Source: Cristatella mucedo
Lineage: Eukaryota > Bryozoa > Phylactolaemata > Cristatellidae
Length of the DNA stretch: 64,000 nucleotides
Direction of reading: 5' to 3'
NCBI GenBank assembly: GCA_009760855.2
Contig: WPIO01000170.1
Span: 533,565 to 597,564, forward strand
Both the position numbers and the translations under genes were made by a program. Below the pieces are notes generated by a model. That model saw nothing but the letters and a program-made list of their open reading frames with translations. It ran no database searches and was not told the origin of the DNA. Position 1 is the stretch's first letter. Every line of letters starts with the position of its first letter. Below are positions 43,460 through 51,312 of this stretch, one piece after another.

Positions 43460-44245
43460 TTTTAAGTCACCCTACTAAGCCATTCACATAAAATGACGAC
43501 TTCATCTGGAGTACCATCACAACAAGCTTTTCCAATACTTGACTCTTTCACTTGCAAGTCATCACCAGTAAACTACTTCTTCCTTCGCTTTCCTTCTCTA
43601 GGAGACTGATTTGTATACTCGAACTGTCTTTTCTAAGAGGACGGGTTGGACTCCTCCATGCCTCCTAAGTGCCACCACCAGGACCTGCTTAGCTGGTTCG
43701 CGCGCGACACCGACGGGTGACAGACCCGACGGATACGTCACACCGGCGATATGCCGCAGAAAAAAGCGAAAGCTTTTCTTACGATTGAGCTTGGGATCCT
43801 TCGGTATCTGCATCTTTGTCGTGGCAGCCGTACCTTCCAAGGAATATACGTAGCTTTTAACATCCCTATCGTACACCTAGAACAAATTTTGAAGCAGATA
43901 ACAATAGCCCAGAAACTACAGCGAGTCGCACGAGGCAGTGGTAGCCGGTCATGCCCGGACCGCGGGTACTGCTAGCAACTCCGCACCTTTCTTATGCCCG
44001 AGCCGCCTTGTAATCTCCAGAGATTAGTGGGATCCTTTCCTTGGGCACTGAACACTTCAAAACACGGGCCTCCCTAATGAAAAAACATCAAACAGCACAA
44101 AATCAGTCATTCAGGTGGAAAGGACGCGATAGCAGCACCAGAGCCGGGGACGCCGCCGGTCACCACTAATACCACATGTGTGCATGTAACTTCAACCCAT
44201 CACGAACATGCGCCTCAGACTTGCCTGAAACTCATTTTTGAACAT
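25459..44245 (-). CDS. CFAP20DC: CFAP20-domain protein, CFAP20DC (C3orf67) homologue, complete, 17 exons
   Basis: Seventeen minus-strand exons give one continuous reading frame of 3561 bases (1186 aa plus stop) with every intron phase matching. Residues 1 to about 190 form a CFAP20 (DUF667) domain: start [58 protein letters not shown]. It is followed by [18 protein letters not shown] and [10 protein letters not shown], then about 800 mostly disordered residues rich in Ala, Ser, Pro and Gly with acidic runs, and a conserved C-terminus [19 protein letters not shown]. Human CFAP20DC carries the same landmarks in the same order but is clearly shorter (about 690 aa from memory); the excess is mainly one exon. 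CFAP20 itself is an axonemal inner-junction protein; the function of CFAP20DC is poorly known, so a ciliary role is inference. Intron 1 uses a GC donor. Confidence 0.93.
25926..26098 (-). mobile_element. T-SINE1 copy (tRNA-derived)
   Basis: Nearly the same sequence as the 11690-11862 copy (atcctagctgattaaacagc, ctatcactaccgcttgcact, ggaatcgaacacacgacccc), in CFAP20DC intron 16, sense to that gene. Confidence 0.87.
26640..26775 (+). mobile_element. LINE-C-type 3' end
   Basis: cttgtctgagcatgatacct, gaagtgcctcgatggcaatc, tattctcttatggtgctata and a cattattattgttattac tail. Antisense in CFAP20DC intron 16. Confidence 0.55.
26776..27290. other. CFAP20DC intron 16 remainder, no recognised feature
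   Basis: Nothing recognisable before exon 16. Confidence 0.35.
27291..27489 (-). CDS. CFAP20DC: CFAP20DC exon 16
   Basis: 66 codons plus one base: [55 protein letters not shown]; acceptor ccttctgagcag, donor gtaact. REWS...IFSPPI resembles a block near the human C-terminus (recalled, not checked). Confidence 0.83.
27932..28180 (-). CDS. CFAP20DC: CFAP20DC exon 15
   Basis: 83 codons, phase 0 at both ends: [39 protein letters not shown], then an acidic Ser/Asp stretch ([20 protein letters not shown]). The acceptor is tttgtttag; using the next AG (tttagcag) would drop only the first Gln. Donor gtttgt. Confidence 0.85.
28181..28596. other. CFAP20DC intron 14, no recognised feature
   Basis: The open frame of exon 14 runs on into this intron as far as 28465, but the strong gtgagc donor at 28596 and the match to exon 15 argue against using it. 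Confidence 0.6.
28597..29893 (-). CDS. CFAP20DC: CFAP20DC exon 14, large GC-rich disordered exon
   Basis: 1297 bases, 432 complete codons, between ccgccttttcag and gtgagc. It starts [20 protein letters not shown], then [15 protein letters not shown], and carries long stretches of Ala, Ser, Pro and Gly, an acidic [13 protein letters not shown] block and a basic end ([19 protein letters not shown]). GC and CpG content are far above the flanking introns. No folded domain is visible. An open frame runs upstream into the intron from a GTG at 30012, which should not be taken as a start. Confidence 0.82.
30013..30172 (-). CDS. CFAP20DC: CFAP20DC exon 13
   Basis: 52 complete codons: [38 protein letters not shown]; acceptor ttctcacttgcag, donor gtgagc. 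Reading on past the donor meets an in-frame TGA at once, so the 119-base intron after it is needed to enter exon 14. Confidence 0.8.
30173..31019. other. CFAP20DC intron 12, right part, no recognised feature
   Basis: No coding or repeat signal recognised. Confidence 0.35.
31020..31172 (-). mobile_element. T-SINE2 copy (tRNA head, LINE-like 3' tail)
   Basis: On the minus strand a tRNA-like head (tagcggttaaggtgctcgcg, B-box-like gggctcgagccc) is joined directly to gcacctgaatagggattaag, ttctattggggcgctatata and a TAATA-type tail. The tail matches the LINE-A 3' hairpin in layout, with different stem bases. Confidence 0.78.
31173..32120. other. CFAP20DC intron 12 middle, with a (TA)n run
   Basis: Contains a 26-base (AT)n run at 31415-31440. 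Otherwise nothing recognised. Confidence 0.5.
32121..32219 (+). repeat. (CT)n microsatellite
   Basis: About 99 bases of CT with few interruptions; (GA)n on the CFAP20DC transcript strand, intron 12. Confidence 0.97.
32465..32625 (+). mobile_element. Short LINE-A-like fragment
   Basis: aaatcttttggcaatcgagc, ctttagctagtatgcaccga and the following codons match the [14 protein letters not shown] block of the LINE-A ORF end. Very decayed. Confidence 0.5.
32748..33044 (-). CDS. CFAP20DC: CFAP20DC exon 12
   Basis: 98 complete codons: [54 protein letters not shown]; acceptor ttgtacaatag, donor gtaatt. Charged, probably disordered. Phase fits exons 11 and 13. Confidence 0.8.
33045..33630. other. CFAP20DC intron 11, 5'-distal part, no recognised feature
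   Basis: Nothing recognisable. Confidence 0.35.
33632..33740 (-). mobile_element. LINE-A 3' tip fragment
   Basis: ATT-like tail, tgataaaccgccctcggaga, hairpin remnant, ccaaggcactttacgtttgc. Confidence 0.7.
33770..33990 (+). mobile_element. LINE-C-type 3' end, opposite strand
   Basis: tgctggtctaagcacaatat, ccttagttgttgcttctcgt, gagttgaaaagagcgcagat and an ATT-like tail near 33965. Matches 23460-23640 and forms an inverted pair with the preceding LINE-A tip. Confidence 0.5.
33991..35575. other. CFAP20DC intron 11 remainder, no recognised feature
   Basis: A minus-strand open frame over 35180-36166 spans exons 10 and 11 in a different reading frame and is judged a shadow. No other signal. Confidence 0.4.
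35576..35794 (-). CDS. CFAP20DC: CFAP20DC exon 11
   Basis: 72 complete codons of Arg-, Ser- and Pro-rich sequence ([54 protein letters not shown]); acceptor gctctgcag, donor gtaagt. The start phase fits exon 10 (a split TAC codon). Assigned by phase and signals rather than similarity. Confidence 0.78.
35923..36057 (-). CDS. CFAP20DC: CFAP20DC exon 10
   Basis: Encodes [20 protein letters not shown] and [15 protein letters not shown]; acceptor cttgctgcag, donor gtatgt. No strong homology recalled; it is assigned by phase, splice signals and position. A 21-base G run (C on the transcript) lies 67 bases upstream of its acceptor. Confidence 0.75.
36124..36144 (+). repeat. G21 homopolymer in CFAP20DC intron 9
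   Basis: Twenty-one G in a row on the + strand, C21 on the transcript, 67 bases upstream of the exon 10 acceptor. Confidence 0.95.
36300..36455 (-). CDS. CFAP20DC: CFAP20DC exon 9
   Basis: Encodes [28 protein letters not shown] and a Ser-rich end; acceptor tcttgcgtgtag, donor gtaagt. Matches the human CYIAFGSRVLGPPPL block. Confidence 0.9.
36670..36742 (-). CDS. CFAP20DC: CFAP20DC exon 8 (small)
   Basis: A 73-base exon found by phase and homology: [20 protein letters not shown] then SLEI, between cttttgtag and gtgagc. It aligns with human LLNMTKLRQTEIKF. Without it the next exon would be out of phase, which supports it. Confidence 0.88.
36892..36980 (-). CDS. CFAP20DC: CFAP20DC exon 7
   Basis: Encodes [11 protein letters not shown] then [18 protein letters not shown]; acceptor attttcacag, donor gtatcg. 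The DIIPRSCQ block is a specific marker of CFAP20DC as against CFAP20. Confidence 0.92.
37155..37311 (-). CDS. CFAP20DC: CFAP20DC exon 6
   Basis: Encodes [19 protein letters not shown], then [18 protein letters not shown]; acceptor cgctcag, donor gtactc. Matches human IIVSANCKLRKIFTLK and closes the CFAP20 domain. Confidence 0.93.
37502..37616 (-). CDS. CFAP20DC: CFAP20DC exon 5
   Basis: Encodes [20 protein letters not shown] and [18 protein letters not shown]; acceptor ctgacttgcag, donor gtgagc. Matches human ITDLGNIKRRLYLSTVHKE and STPLHAKIP. Confidence 0.93.
37738..37935 (-). mobile_element. Short element with LINE-like 3' tail
   Basis: A TAATAA tail, gtatagcactattagatcac, tctaggcactttacatatgc, then an unrecognised head to about 37935 (ggaccaggtccaccagccgt, tatggatgcctccgggtgct). 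The tail matches the LINE-A/T-SINE2 layout; the head does not look like a tRNA. Confidence 0.5.
37936..38704. other. CFAP20DC intron 4, no recognised feature
   Basis: Contains four diverged, roughly evenly spaced aaga...gagct(a) pieces at 38090-38450 (for example cgagctaaactagccctgtc and gagctaaagatcttggaacg) that may be an old tandem repeat; not resolved. Confidence 0.3.
38705..38975 (+). mobile_element. Decayed LINE-A-like 3' end
   Basis: aaattaccggacttaactaa, aaaaagaaagctaaaaatcc matches the PDLTTFKRNLK block; the tail is gaaagtgcttagaaagacat, ttagttcccttgggggccta. Confidence 0.55.
39110..39178 (+). repeat. (CA)n microsatellite
   Basis: About 69 bases of CA with two early breaks; followed to about 39490 by purine-pyrimidine alternating AT/AC/TG-rich sequence. 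Confidence 0.95.
39507..40015 (-). mobile_element. LINE-A 3' end, sense to CFAP20DC
   Basis: (AAT)n at 39507-39537, hairpin, 3' UTR with GCATGC repeats, and on the minus strand the ORF end (ttagttcatatgctcttaaa is the SSYAPKA-type block). Confidence 0.8.
40315..40387 (-). CDS. CFAP20DC: CFAP20DC exon 4
   Basis: Encodes [20 protein letters not shown] then SLEI, very close to human LIQRFLVLQIYVPLGQDF. Acceptor ttccttgtag; donor gtttgt, a weaker form. It is isolated between two repeat-filled introns of 3.4 kb and 2.7 kb. Confidence 0.93.
40388..41764. other. CFAP20DC intron 3, left part, no recognised feature
   Basis: Nothing recognisable. Confidence 0.35.
41765..42175 (+). mobile_element. LINE endonuclease fragment
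   Basis: [19 protein letters not shown] is readable at 41792-41848, the GDFN/GDLN block of APE-type endonucleases. Later frames are broken; ends before the T-SINE1 at 42181. Confidence 0.6.
42181..42365 (+). mobile_element. T-SINE1 copy (tRNA-derived)
   Basis: Best-preserved plus-strand copy: A-box-like atggcacactgggtaaggtg, inverted repeat around cctcggtctcgaggtcgtgg, B box ggttcgaatcc, body tcgccactgcagtggtgata, gctcttctgtcgctatacaa, and an attttatttatttaa end. Confidence 0.9.
42600..42900 (-). mobile_element. LINE-A reverse-transcriptase-end fragment
   Basis: On the minus strand [20 protein letters not shown] matches LINE-A ([19 protein letters not shown]) at 4170-4230. Confidence 0.65.
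43085..43457 (+). repeat. Compound (CT)n array with higher-order unit
   Basis: About 370 bases of CT broken three times by the same block, tatctatctatctgtgactc followed by ccgttccctccc, near 43115-43160, 43309-43343 and 43376-43411. (GA)n on the CFAP20DC transcript, intron 3. Confidence 0.95.
43783..43876 (-). CDS. CFAP20DC: CFAP20DC exon 3
   Basis: Encodes [15 protein letters not shown] and [11 protein letters not shown]; acceptor ttgttctag, donor gtaaga, ends in phase 1. Matches human FDKEVKSFVFVLEG followed by IQLPK. Confidence 0.92.
43987..44073 (-). CDS. CFAP20DC: CFAP20DC exon 2
   Basis: 29 codons, phase 0 at both ends: [19 protein letters not shown] and then [10 protein letters not shown]. 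Acceptor ttttttcattag, donor gtgcgg. Matches the second strand of the CFAP20 domain (human FVEIFSAQGKNPGAKWKIL). Confidence 0.92.
44225..44245 (-). CDS. CFAP20DC: CFAP20DC exon 1 (start codon)
   Basis: The ATG at 44243-44245 opens MFKNEFQ, the same start as human CFAP20DC (MFKNEYQ) and close to CFAP20 (MFKNTFQ). The donor reads CAG then GCAAGT, a GC-AG intron with otherwise perfect consensus. Twelve bases before the ATG lies an acceptor-like site (see the regulatory entry). Confidence 0.9.
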
Positions 44246-46130
44246 TCTTTCGATGCACTATAGCGACAAAAAAATAGACGCAGAGTGGGATCGCAGAATA
44301 GCATGCCAGGAATTTCTCAGCTACATCGATGCACTAACGGAACATGCAGCCATGTTTGTTGTCACTGGAGCTGTAGTGGCCACCCTACAGCCGAAGTGCG
44401 ACTTCGAAAAACTCAGAAAGAACCCTATATTGTATCCCAAAAGGTTTTTTATTTATATATTATCTAGACTTTTAGAAAATTGAGGCTATTTGAGATCATA
44501 GTCAGCAGGCCACATCTCGTATCCATCGGCGAATCGTCACCGGCCCTCGTTGCCTGGGTATTGGTTGCTCCTGCCGGTGCTCGAGCGGTCTGCCATGGAT
44601 TCTGGCGCCAGGGCGAGCGCCCAGCCGACAGGTCTGCTGCCTGCAACTGCTGGACTGCGAATTCAAGGTGGGTGGCGGCATCCACATGTACGTGCGGAAT
44701 CAGCTAGGCCGATCTCTATTGATGGCATATTTTACTCGTACTGCAACCAACCGGGCTACCGTCTACTCGTAGTTAGCCAGTCCTTTCTTGTAGTTGACAT
44801 CTTGCGGCCCCATTGCTGCTTGAATATTTATCGCAAGTAGTGGCAGGCCAGTTGATAGATTGAATGGTTACTTATTTGTTTTTAAATAGCAGCCGTGCAT
44901 AGCATTCTGGTCTTCCCACGCTGACGAGTCCCATTTACAATGGAAACTCGTGCGCGCGGACTAACTTCTTTCTAAGGTATGCAATGCCCGCGATTATAGA
45001 CTACGAGCTCAACCGCTGAACTTGATTACGAACTATGATCTTAGACGCTGAATTATAGCTGAGCCGCTTATGAAATAGGCGCGCTCAGCCGAGGCTTATG
45101 AGAAGATGATATATGATTACCCATGAACGAGATTATTGGACGACTTACGACCTGACTACTATATAAGGCATAATCCTGACCGCAGTCGCTCTCGCAAAGT
45201 AATGGCCTGCCGGTCGGCGAGTCCTGGCGCTGAGCGTGAGCTGCTGTAAGCCTGTGAATGAGTTTGTTGCAAGTCATCTGCTGTATCAGCCGTAATATAT
45301 AGGCCATTATTATGCTTTTTCTAACACTGTGTTTTTGTTAGTGCTGTGTCCAGAATACTGAGCGCTGTGTCGTTATCGTCGGCGTATTGCGAATTTCAGA
45401 TCTGTGCACATAGCAGGCGTTGTACAGCTACCCGAACCAGTGAGGGTCGCACGGTGGCGACAATGCCGCACTTGCAGCTAGCTGCCTGTTCAGCTTGAAT
45501 GCTATCTTGAACGCATTATGAACCTGGCATGCAATTATTGCTATGGCTCTCTAGCATCTTGTAAGCCTCTTACCTCGAGTCGTAAGCTCTCAAATTTTGC
45601 ACGGTGCTCGTGCGGTTTATGCAGCTCCCAGAATTGTGAAGTCCTTTGTGAGGGTGATTCAGAAGCGATCGTTCGCCATAACTTTATTTAGGTAACGTAC
45701 TCGACGATGTGTCCGTGGCATGGCCTGTATTTTTCACCGAAGGAATCGGAGAGGCCACCTTTGAGCTAAATGTCACTGTGGCCTAGATGTCAGCTACATT
45801 GTGTACCTACCGTTCCCTGTGCACACCTCAGCATCCAGGTTGCGATTCCTGCTGGTCTGCCGTAAAGACATGCTCAGTTTGATACCATCTGAAGTGTCAC
45901 TCAGAGTACAAACAGATATCTCAAATGCTTGTCATTGCTACTGTTGCCGTAATTGGTCAATTTTTCTTTTGCAAATGTACCCTATCGACCCCAATCAACC
46001 CTTTCTGCATGTGCCATCATATGCAGACTTTATTCTTCCGGAATGTTGTCCACAGCAGGCGTGTCTGTCCTTCTACTAGACTCACCTACCGACCTTTTCT
46101 CCTCGATGCAATGCTTGCTACAACTCGACG
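44246..46130. other. Upstream flank of CFAP20DC
   Basis: Must contain the CFAP20DC promoter and any 5' UTR exon. A TATA-like actatataagg lies at 45157-45167 and a possible LINE endonuclease remnant (GGGIHMYVRNQL) near 44670-44706; both weak. No gene recognised. Confidence 0.4.
44258..44285 (-). promoter_or_regulatory. Splice-acceptor-like site just upstream of the CFAP20DC ATG
   Basis: On the transcript strand a pyrimidine tract ctatttttttgtcgctatag ends 12 bases before the ATG. It would fit either a 5'-UTR intron or a spliced-leader trans-splicing acceptor. Only the signal is seen; no upstream exon was identified. Confidence 0.45.
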
Positions 46131-48190
46131 CTAGCCGACATACGTAATGATTGTACGTGTCTAAGTCCACGGTGACACACTTTGGTTTACGGCTGACTTA
46201 AAAAGAGCTAGGAACACTGAAAACAGACTTGAGTAGGCCGAAATCAAATAGGAAGATGCTGTTCATCACTTGGCATTTGAAGATAATTTTAGCTAATATC
46301 AATCCATATTAGTTGAGGCTAAGTACAAATTTTAATGAGTGACAGTGGAATCAAAGATCGATAACCCAAAGCTCTTAATGTCTACGACTGAGATCTTCCT
46401 AGCCGTCCCCAAGTAAGCTTACTGTTTAGTGATCCCAATGATGATGCAGCAGAGCATTTCTCCAAATACTTTGCACTAAGATATAAAGGATTAGGAACTG
46501 TAGCCCCTCACTGCCGTCTGATTGGACTGTAACCCCTCATTGCCCTGGTCAGATAGAACAGATTATCGGCTATAGCCACTTACTGCTGTCCCGACTGGGC
46601 AGTATAGCTGGACCTGTACTGGGCGTAGACCTGCCTAACGAGTTAAATCCCTTCCCATCTGAAAATGGCAATTATCAGGCCACTGGTTGAAAAGCCTACC
46701 CTAGAGCATGAGAATTTAAATAACTTAATACTGTCTCTCCCATCTGCCATTCTTTTTCAAGACACTTGAACGAGTGGTGGTCAGCATTTAAATGATTACA
46801 TCTTTTCATCAGATCTTGCTAGCAAGTTTCAATCGGAAATCGGTCTGACCACTCCATGGAAGCTGTACTACTTCGAGTTTACAATGACTGTTTCAAAGCT
46901 GCACATTATTTAAGGATGAGGCCTCCCTGCTGGTACTCGTGGATCCGTCAGCAGTATTTGACACTATTGACTATCAGACTTTGCTGTAGTGCCTCTCAGC
47001 ATGCCTTGGTAGCATTGGCAAGATGTTAAAACTGGATTAGGTCTTACCTTAGTGGTTGATGGCATACTGTGGATGTAAACGGCTATCGGTCATCTAGGGA
47101 CCCCTTAAAGTATTGGGTACCTTTGGGTTCTGTCTTAGGCCCACTTCATTTTTCTATCTATACTATCCCTCTGGCTGATGTCATTGCCAATTCAATATTG
47201 GCTTTTATTTCTATGCCCTTGACACCCATTTCTACCCAACCCTTCGACCCTGTCAGTCCTTGCTCCTCGTCCAACTCACTTAAATTTCTAGATACCTGCA
47301 TCAGCAACTTTTGCATTTAAATGGCTACTAACTCTCTGAAACTGCATGATGAAAATAGCCTAATATTTGGCACTAGTAGTTAACATACCAGCCTAAAGTT
47401 AACGGCAAACATCGCTTATCCGAAAATTGAAGACCTAACCCTCAAGATTGCTTCAGCTACCATCACTCCAGTGATGTCTGCCCACAATCTCAGTACACTA
47501 TTTCAAAACGACGCCATTAAATGAGTTGGTTTCTTTCACTGTCAAGTCAGCCTTCTTTCAGCTATGGAACATTAGCAAAATTGTTGCCTGTTTGTGCTGT
47601 ATTACAACTGCCAAACTAGTTCACTCTTTTGTGACATCGCATGTGGGTAACTGCAATTTTCTGTGTTCAGGACTCCCGGCTAATGTCCTTTATCATCTGC
47701 AAGTAGTTTACAACTTGGTGGTTTATCTGTTCTTACCTTTGCCAGCTGTGTAGCTGCTACATCATCCGACTTAGATTCACTGGCTCCCTATTAAGCATTG
47801 AATCAATATCAAGATCCCCAGTGTGGCTTACCGACCACTTCAGTTGCTTTTGCCAGCCTACCTATCTGACCTCCTTGATCCTTGTGTGCTCTTGCACCAC
47901 CACCTGCTCCTCAGCATCTTGTTAACTCCCCTAAGTTAAAGTTTTTTTGTGATCTTGGACCAAGTTTCTGGAGCTGGCTTCCGATTAAGGTCATGCCTCT
48001 GTTGATCTTGCTTCTTCTAAGTCCTGGCCAAAGAGGCACCTGTTTCGGTTAGCTCTCTCTTTGCCCCAACAAGTCTATTGTTATTCGGCTTGTTTTGCAT
48101 AACTACATTTGCATGAATCAGTGCATGTTACTAGCCATAGGTCTTACTAGCTGTTGGCTATGACCGTCTTTGCATTTGCATAGCATTCTG
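46131..48190 (+). mobile_element. LINE-C copy
   Basis: Degenerate reverse transcriptase: VDPSAVFDTIDYQTLL-like codons at 46950-46985, YWVPLGSVLGPLHFSIYTIP at 47114-47173 (the GVPQGS block with changes), then KLVHSFVTSHVGNCNF at 47613-47660. 3' end gcatagcattctggcctaag at 48178-48197. Many stops. Confidence 0.72.
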
Positions 48191-48199
48191 GCCTAAGCA

Positions 48200-48310
48200 A
48201 TAATAGGTATGCTATTTGTATAGCGCTCTAAGAGAAACATATGCTGCAGGGCTCGAACCCGGTATCTTTTCGATATAGGCAAGCACCTTACCCCTTGGCC
48301 TAACCAGGTA
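48200..48310 (-). mobile_element. T-SINE2 copy
   Basis: On the minus strand a tRNA-like head with B box gggttcgagccc and tail ttagagcgctatacaaatag. The inner hairpin is partly deleted. Confidence 0.65.
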
Positions 48311-48375
48311 TGTTTGATGCTTGTTTGCTTTTGCATCCTAGGTACCGGCATGTTACTAAAACTTGAGTCAAAAAA

Positions 48376-48505
48376 GTATGGTTCATTTGTATAGTGTCCT
48401 AAAGAACGCAAACTCTTTCTAGACAAGCGCTTCACACATGCCACTGGGCTCGAGCCCTCGACCCCGGTCGTAAAGGTGAGCACCTTTACCTTACTCGTCA
48501 AAAGC
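48376..48505 (-). mobile_element. T-SINE2 copy
   Basis: On the minus strand: tRNA-like head with gggctcgagccc, then gaagcgcttgtctagaaaga, gtttgcgttctttaggacac, tatacaaatgaacc. Hairpin stem AAAGA/TCTTT. Confidence 0.68.
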
Positions 48506-48590
48506 AAGCTATTGGTTCTCTTGCAGCAGTTGTAAAGCACCTTGATAGAGATTAAGTTATCTTAGGGGCCGTGAAGCAATATATATATCT
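48506..48590 (+). mobile_element. LINE/SINE 3' tail fragment
   Basis: cttgcagcagttgtaaagca, ccttgatagagattaagtta, tcttaggggccgtgaagcaa and an (AT)n end. Hairpin stem GATA/TATC. Confidence 0.55.
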
Positions 48591-49704
48591 ATAATATCAA
48601 TGTTACTACCTCGTGGCGGTTGCTTACGAATTTGTGTACCCACCCTAAAAGATTATGCTAGCCTGAAAAGTAGTTTGGCAAATCCATTTTAGCCAGTATT
48701 ATGAAAGTGCTTTGATTTTTATAAAGCTTTTTTATTTCGATTTTTAATTTATTTTTCGATATATGCTTTTAATTTGTTTTCGATTTTTTTAGTTTTTCCA
48801 GCACATGTTCAGTGGTTATATGTGGCATCTCTATTTGTAGCTTCACAAAAGACAGGCTGCTGTTACCCTGGGAAAATTTAGGTCGGAAACTCAGAGCCAG
48901 GGAAGTGTGCAGTGTGGGCTGTCGGTATTCGACGAAGGAATGTGGAATAATGAAGTGATGGTCCGAAGACCCCAGTTAGAAAGTAGCTAAGAATCGGAAA
49001 CCGAACTAGAAGCAGCTGAATCAGAGTAGCTCTACGTTTCACATGAATATTGGGTGTGAGTTTCTCAGACTGGGAGTTGTTTAGCGGAAGCCTTTGTTAC
49101 GCAGCAGTCTATAAATGAATGACCGGGTCTGCTAATACACAGTTGTGAGTGGACACGAGGAAGCTTACGGGCTGCTGCAGTTCAGCCCAATATGGAGGGA
49201 CAAGTCGTAGCAAGCTTGCTAATTAACATGAGATGACCAAATATTTTCGGTTTGGAGACTAGCTCCGAGACAGTGAGATTAGCTGTGGGGGATGTAGTTT
49301 TCCATCGATAGCTGAAGCCTTGAAGGTCTTGGTGCTGCCTACTTGTAGCAACTGAGCAAACTAGCAGGATGCTTTGCTAGCCACTGCTGTGTCTAGCAGC
49401 CTCTAACTATAGAAATAGAGCAAATGCGGTCTCTGGCCGTCTACGTCTTCTTTAGAAATATTTGTCAAGAAGAAACGATTTACTAATCAAAGAGGAGGAT
49501 CCCCATTGTGAGCTGCCTCAATATTACATCGTTGAACATTGCAAACTGACAGCTTCCGGTTGCACGGTTGCATTCTCTTCTCGTTGGTAGATCGCATTGC
49601 CATGATCATTACATTTAATCAAGTTGACCAACTGTTGATGATGTGGTGTATGTTAAGTGCCTACAACGACACTAAGTCATTTAAATGGGCTTTGCAGGTG
49701 TATT
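48591..49704. other. Intergenic, no recognised feature
   Basis: AT-rich; nothing recognised. Confidence 0.35.
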
Positions 49705-49994
49705 ATTATTATTACTAATACTATTATTATTATTGTTAAAAACACACCTATTTAGGACAGCATTTAGTGGGTCCCTGTGATTCGTCCTTGATGTGCTTAT
49801 GTGTGCTGACACTGTGCATGCTGCCACTAACCACATTTGCATGCTGACCCTGTGCATGTCACCCCTAACCATATTATTCATTTTGTTTGTTTTTCAAGCA
49901 TGATCCTACTTACTATTCTATTGCATATCACTTTGCAGCAAATGTAAAGCGCCTAGAAAGAGATTAAGTTCTCTGAGGGCGCTTTATCAAGTGC

Positions 49995-50030
<36 letters not shown>

Positions 50031-50033
50031 GTT
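49705..50033 (+). mobile_element. LINE-A 3' end
   Basis: Starts in the KTHLFRTAFSGSL block after an ATT-rich stretch, then the full 3' UTR, hairpin near 49948-49982 and (ATT)n at 49998-50031. Nearly identical to the 3' UTR at 19860-20162, so young. Confidence 0.88.
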
Positions 50034-50279
50034 GTGTGAAAGAAAGACGATCGGGGGGGGGCTATAGCCCCAGCGAGAGCTTGGGATAAATAAGTTTAGC
50101 TTGGCTGCCATTAGCGAGCAGTGGTTGCTAATGTTGTTTGCCTGAATTGGCTGCTCAAACGATACCGTATAGATGGAGAAAACCAAACCAACGTGTAACT
50201 AGTGATTAACTGGCAAAAGTAGTTTAGACGAAGTTCTGTAAATAGGAAAGGAGAGGAAAGCGATAAAGTTAAGCTGATA

Positions 50280-50430
50280 GAGCAACCTTAGAATTACGGC
50301 AACAGTACAACCTTAGCAGCGTGCATGCCACCACCAGCAGGCTAGAAAGAATTGCCCACTACAGAACTCGAACTCAAGACCGGGACATATAGTGCAAGCA
50401 CGTTATGCGGGGCTAAGACGCAGTGCTTGG
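50280..50430 (-). mobile_element. Old T-SINE1-like copy
   Basis: On the minus strand a B-box-like gagttcgagttctgtagtgg leads to gcaattctttctagcctgct, paralleling T-SINE1 (gcgattctttatcgccactg). Diverged. Confidence 0.55.
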
Positions 50431-50764
50431 TCAACTCGTAGTATCATTACTTCTGTCTTGGAAGCTACTCATTGTAGAAGCTATTAAATTCAAGCTATTC
50501 ATTCTAGAATCTGTCATGTGAAAACGCGTGACACGGCTTTTAAAGTAAAAGACAACAAATTTGCCACTACTCACAAGCGACACATCATTAGTGATTTGGT
50601 GTTAACGCGATCGTATCGAAAGACCGGCTGCAGCTGCGCATGGCCTGATATGGAAGGCATGTTTATTAAAAAATGGCCTTTCAAAAGATGACCCTGTTTC
50701 AGTTTCACAGTCTAGTTGGCCGACTGTGAGCCTTGTAAAATCGCATAAGGTTGGACTTGTTATA

Positions 50765-51312
50765 ATTAAGAGTGCAGCCAAGCTGGTCATTCATTCTTGA
50801 CATCTCGTCTAGACGTCTGCTACTCGCTTCTTGCAGGTTTTCCTGCGTGTGCAGTGATATGCTGACAGTTGGTGAAAAAACTGCAACTAGGCTGGAATGT
50901 TGTGAATGTTGCAACTGCCTTGTTACAAGACTTCCCGGCAAGCAGCGTATCTACTGTTAGGCCCATGTGTTCTCTTGCTCCGGCCTACCTATCTGAAATT
51001 CTTCTTGGCACCACCCGCCCATCCGACTCAATCGTTGGATTGTATCTCCAACCGACCCCTTGCAGACATTGCCTTTGGCTCTTACGTTCCCAGAGCCTGG
51101 AACTTACCACCAGCTGACATGTCTTCTTTTTTCTGGCTTGACGATTTTCTTAGCTTGCTCTTCCCCTCAGCCTGTGCTCGGCCTGTATGAATCTTCCTTT
51201 GTGTGCTCGTTTGTTCTGAAGTCGGTGCATGATGCATAGCTTGCCAGTTGATGTGCTTCCTTTCCAGAATATGCAAAGTATCTAGATTTATTCTTCTCCG
51301 AGTGCTAAACTT
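50765..51312 (+). mobile_element. LINE-C-like 3' fragment
   Basis: LAPAYLSEILLGTTRPSDSI is readable in the plus frame at about 50969-51028, and AYVPRAWNLP-type codons after that. The 3' end near 51290 is ttattcttctccgagtgcta. Confidence 0.55.
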
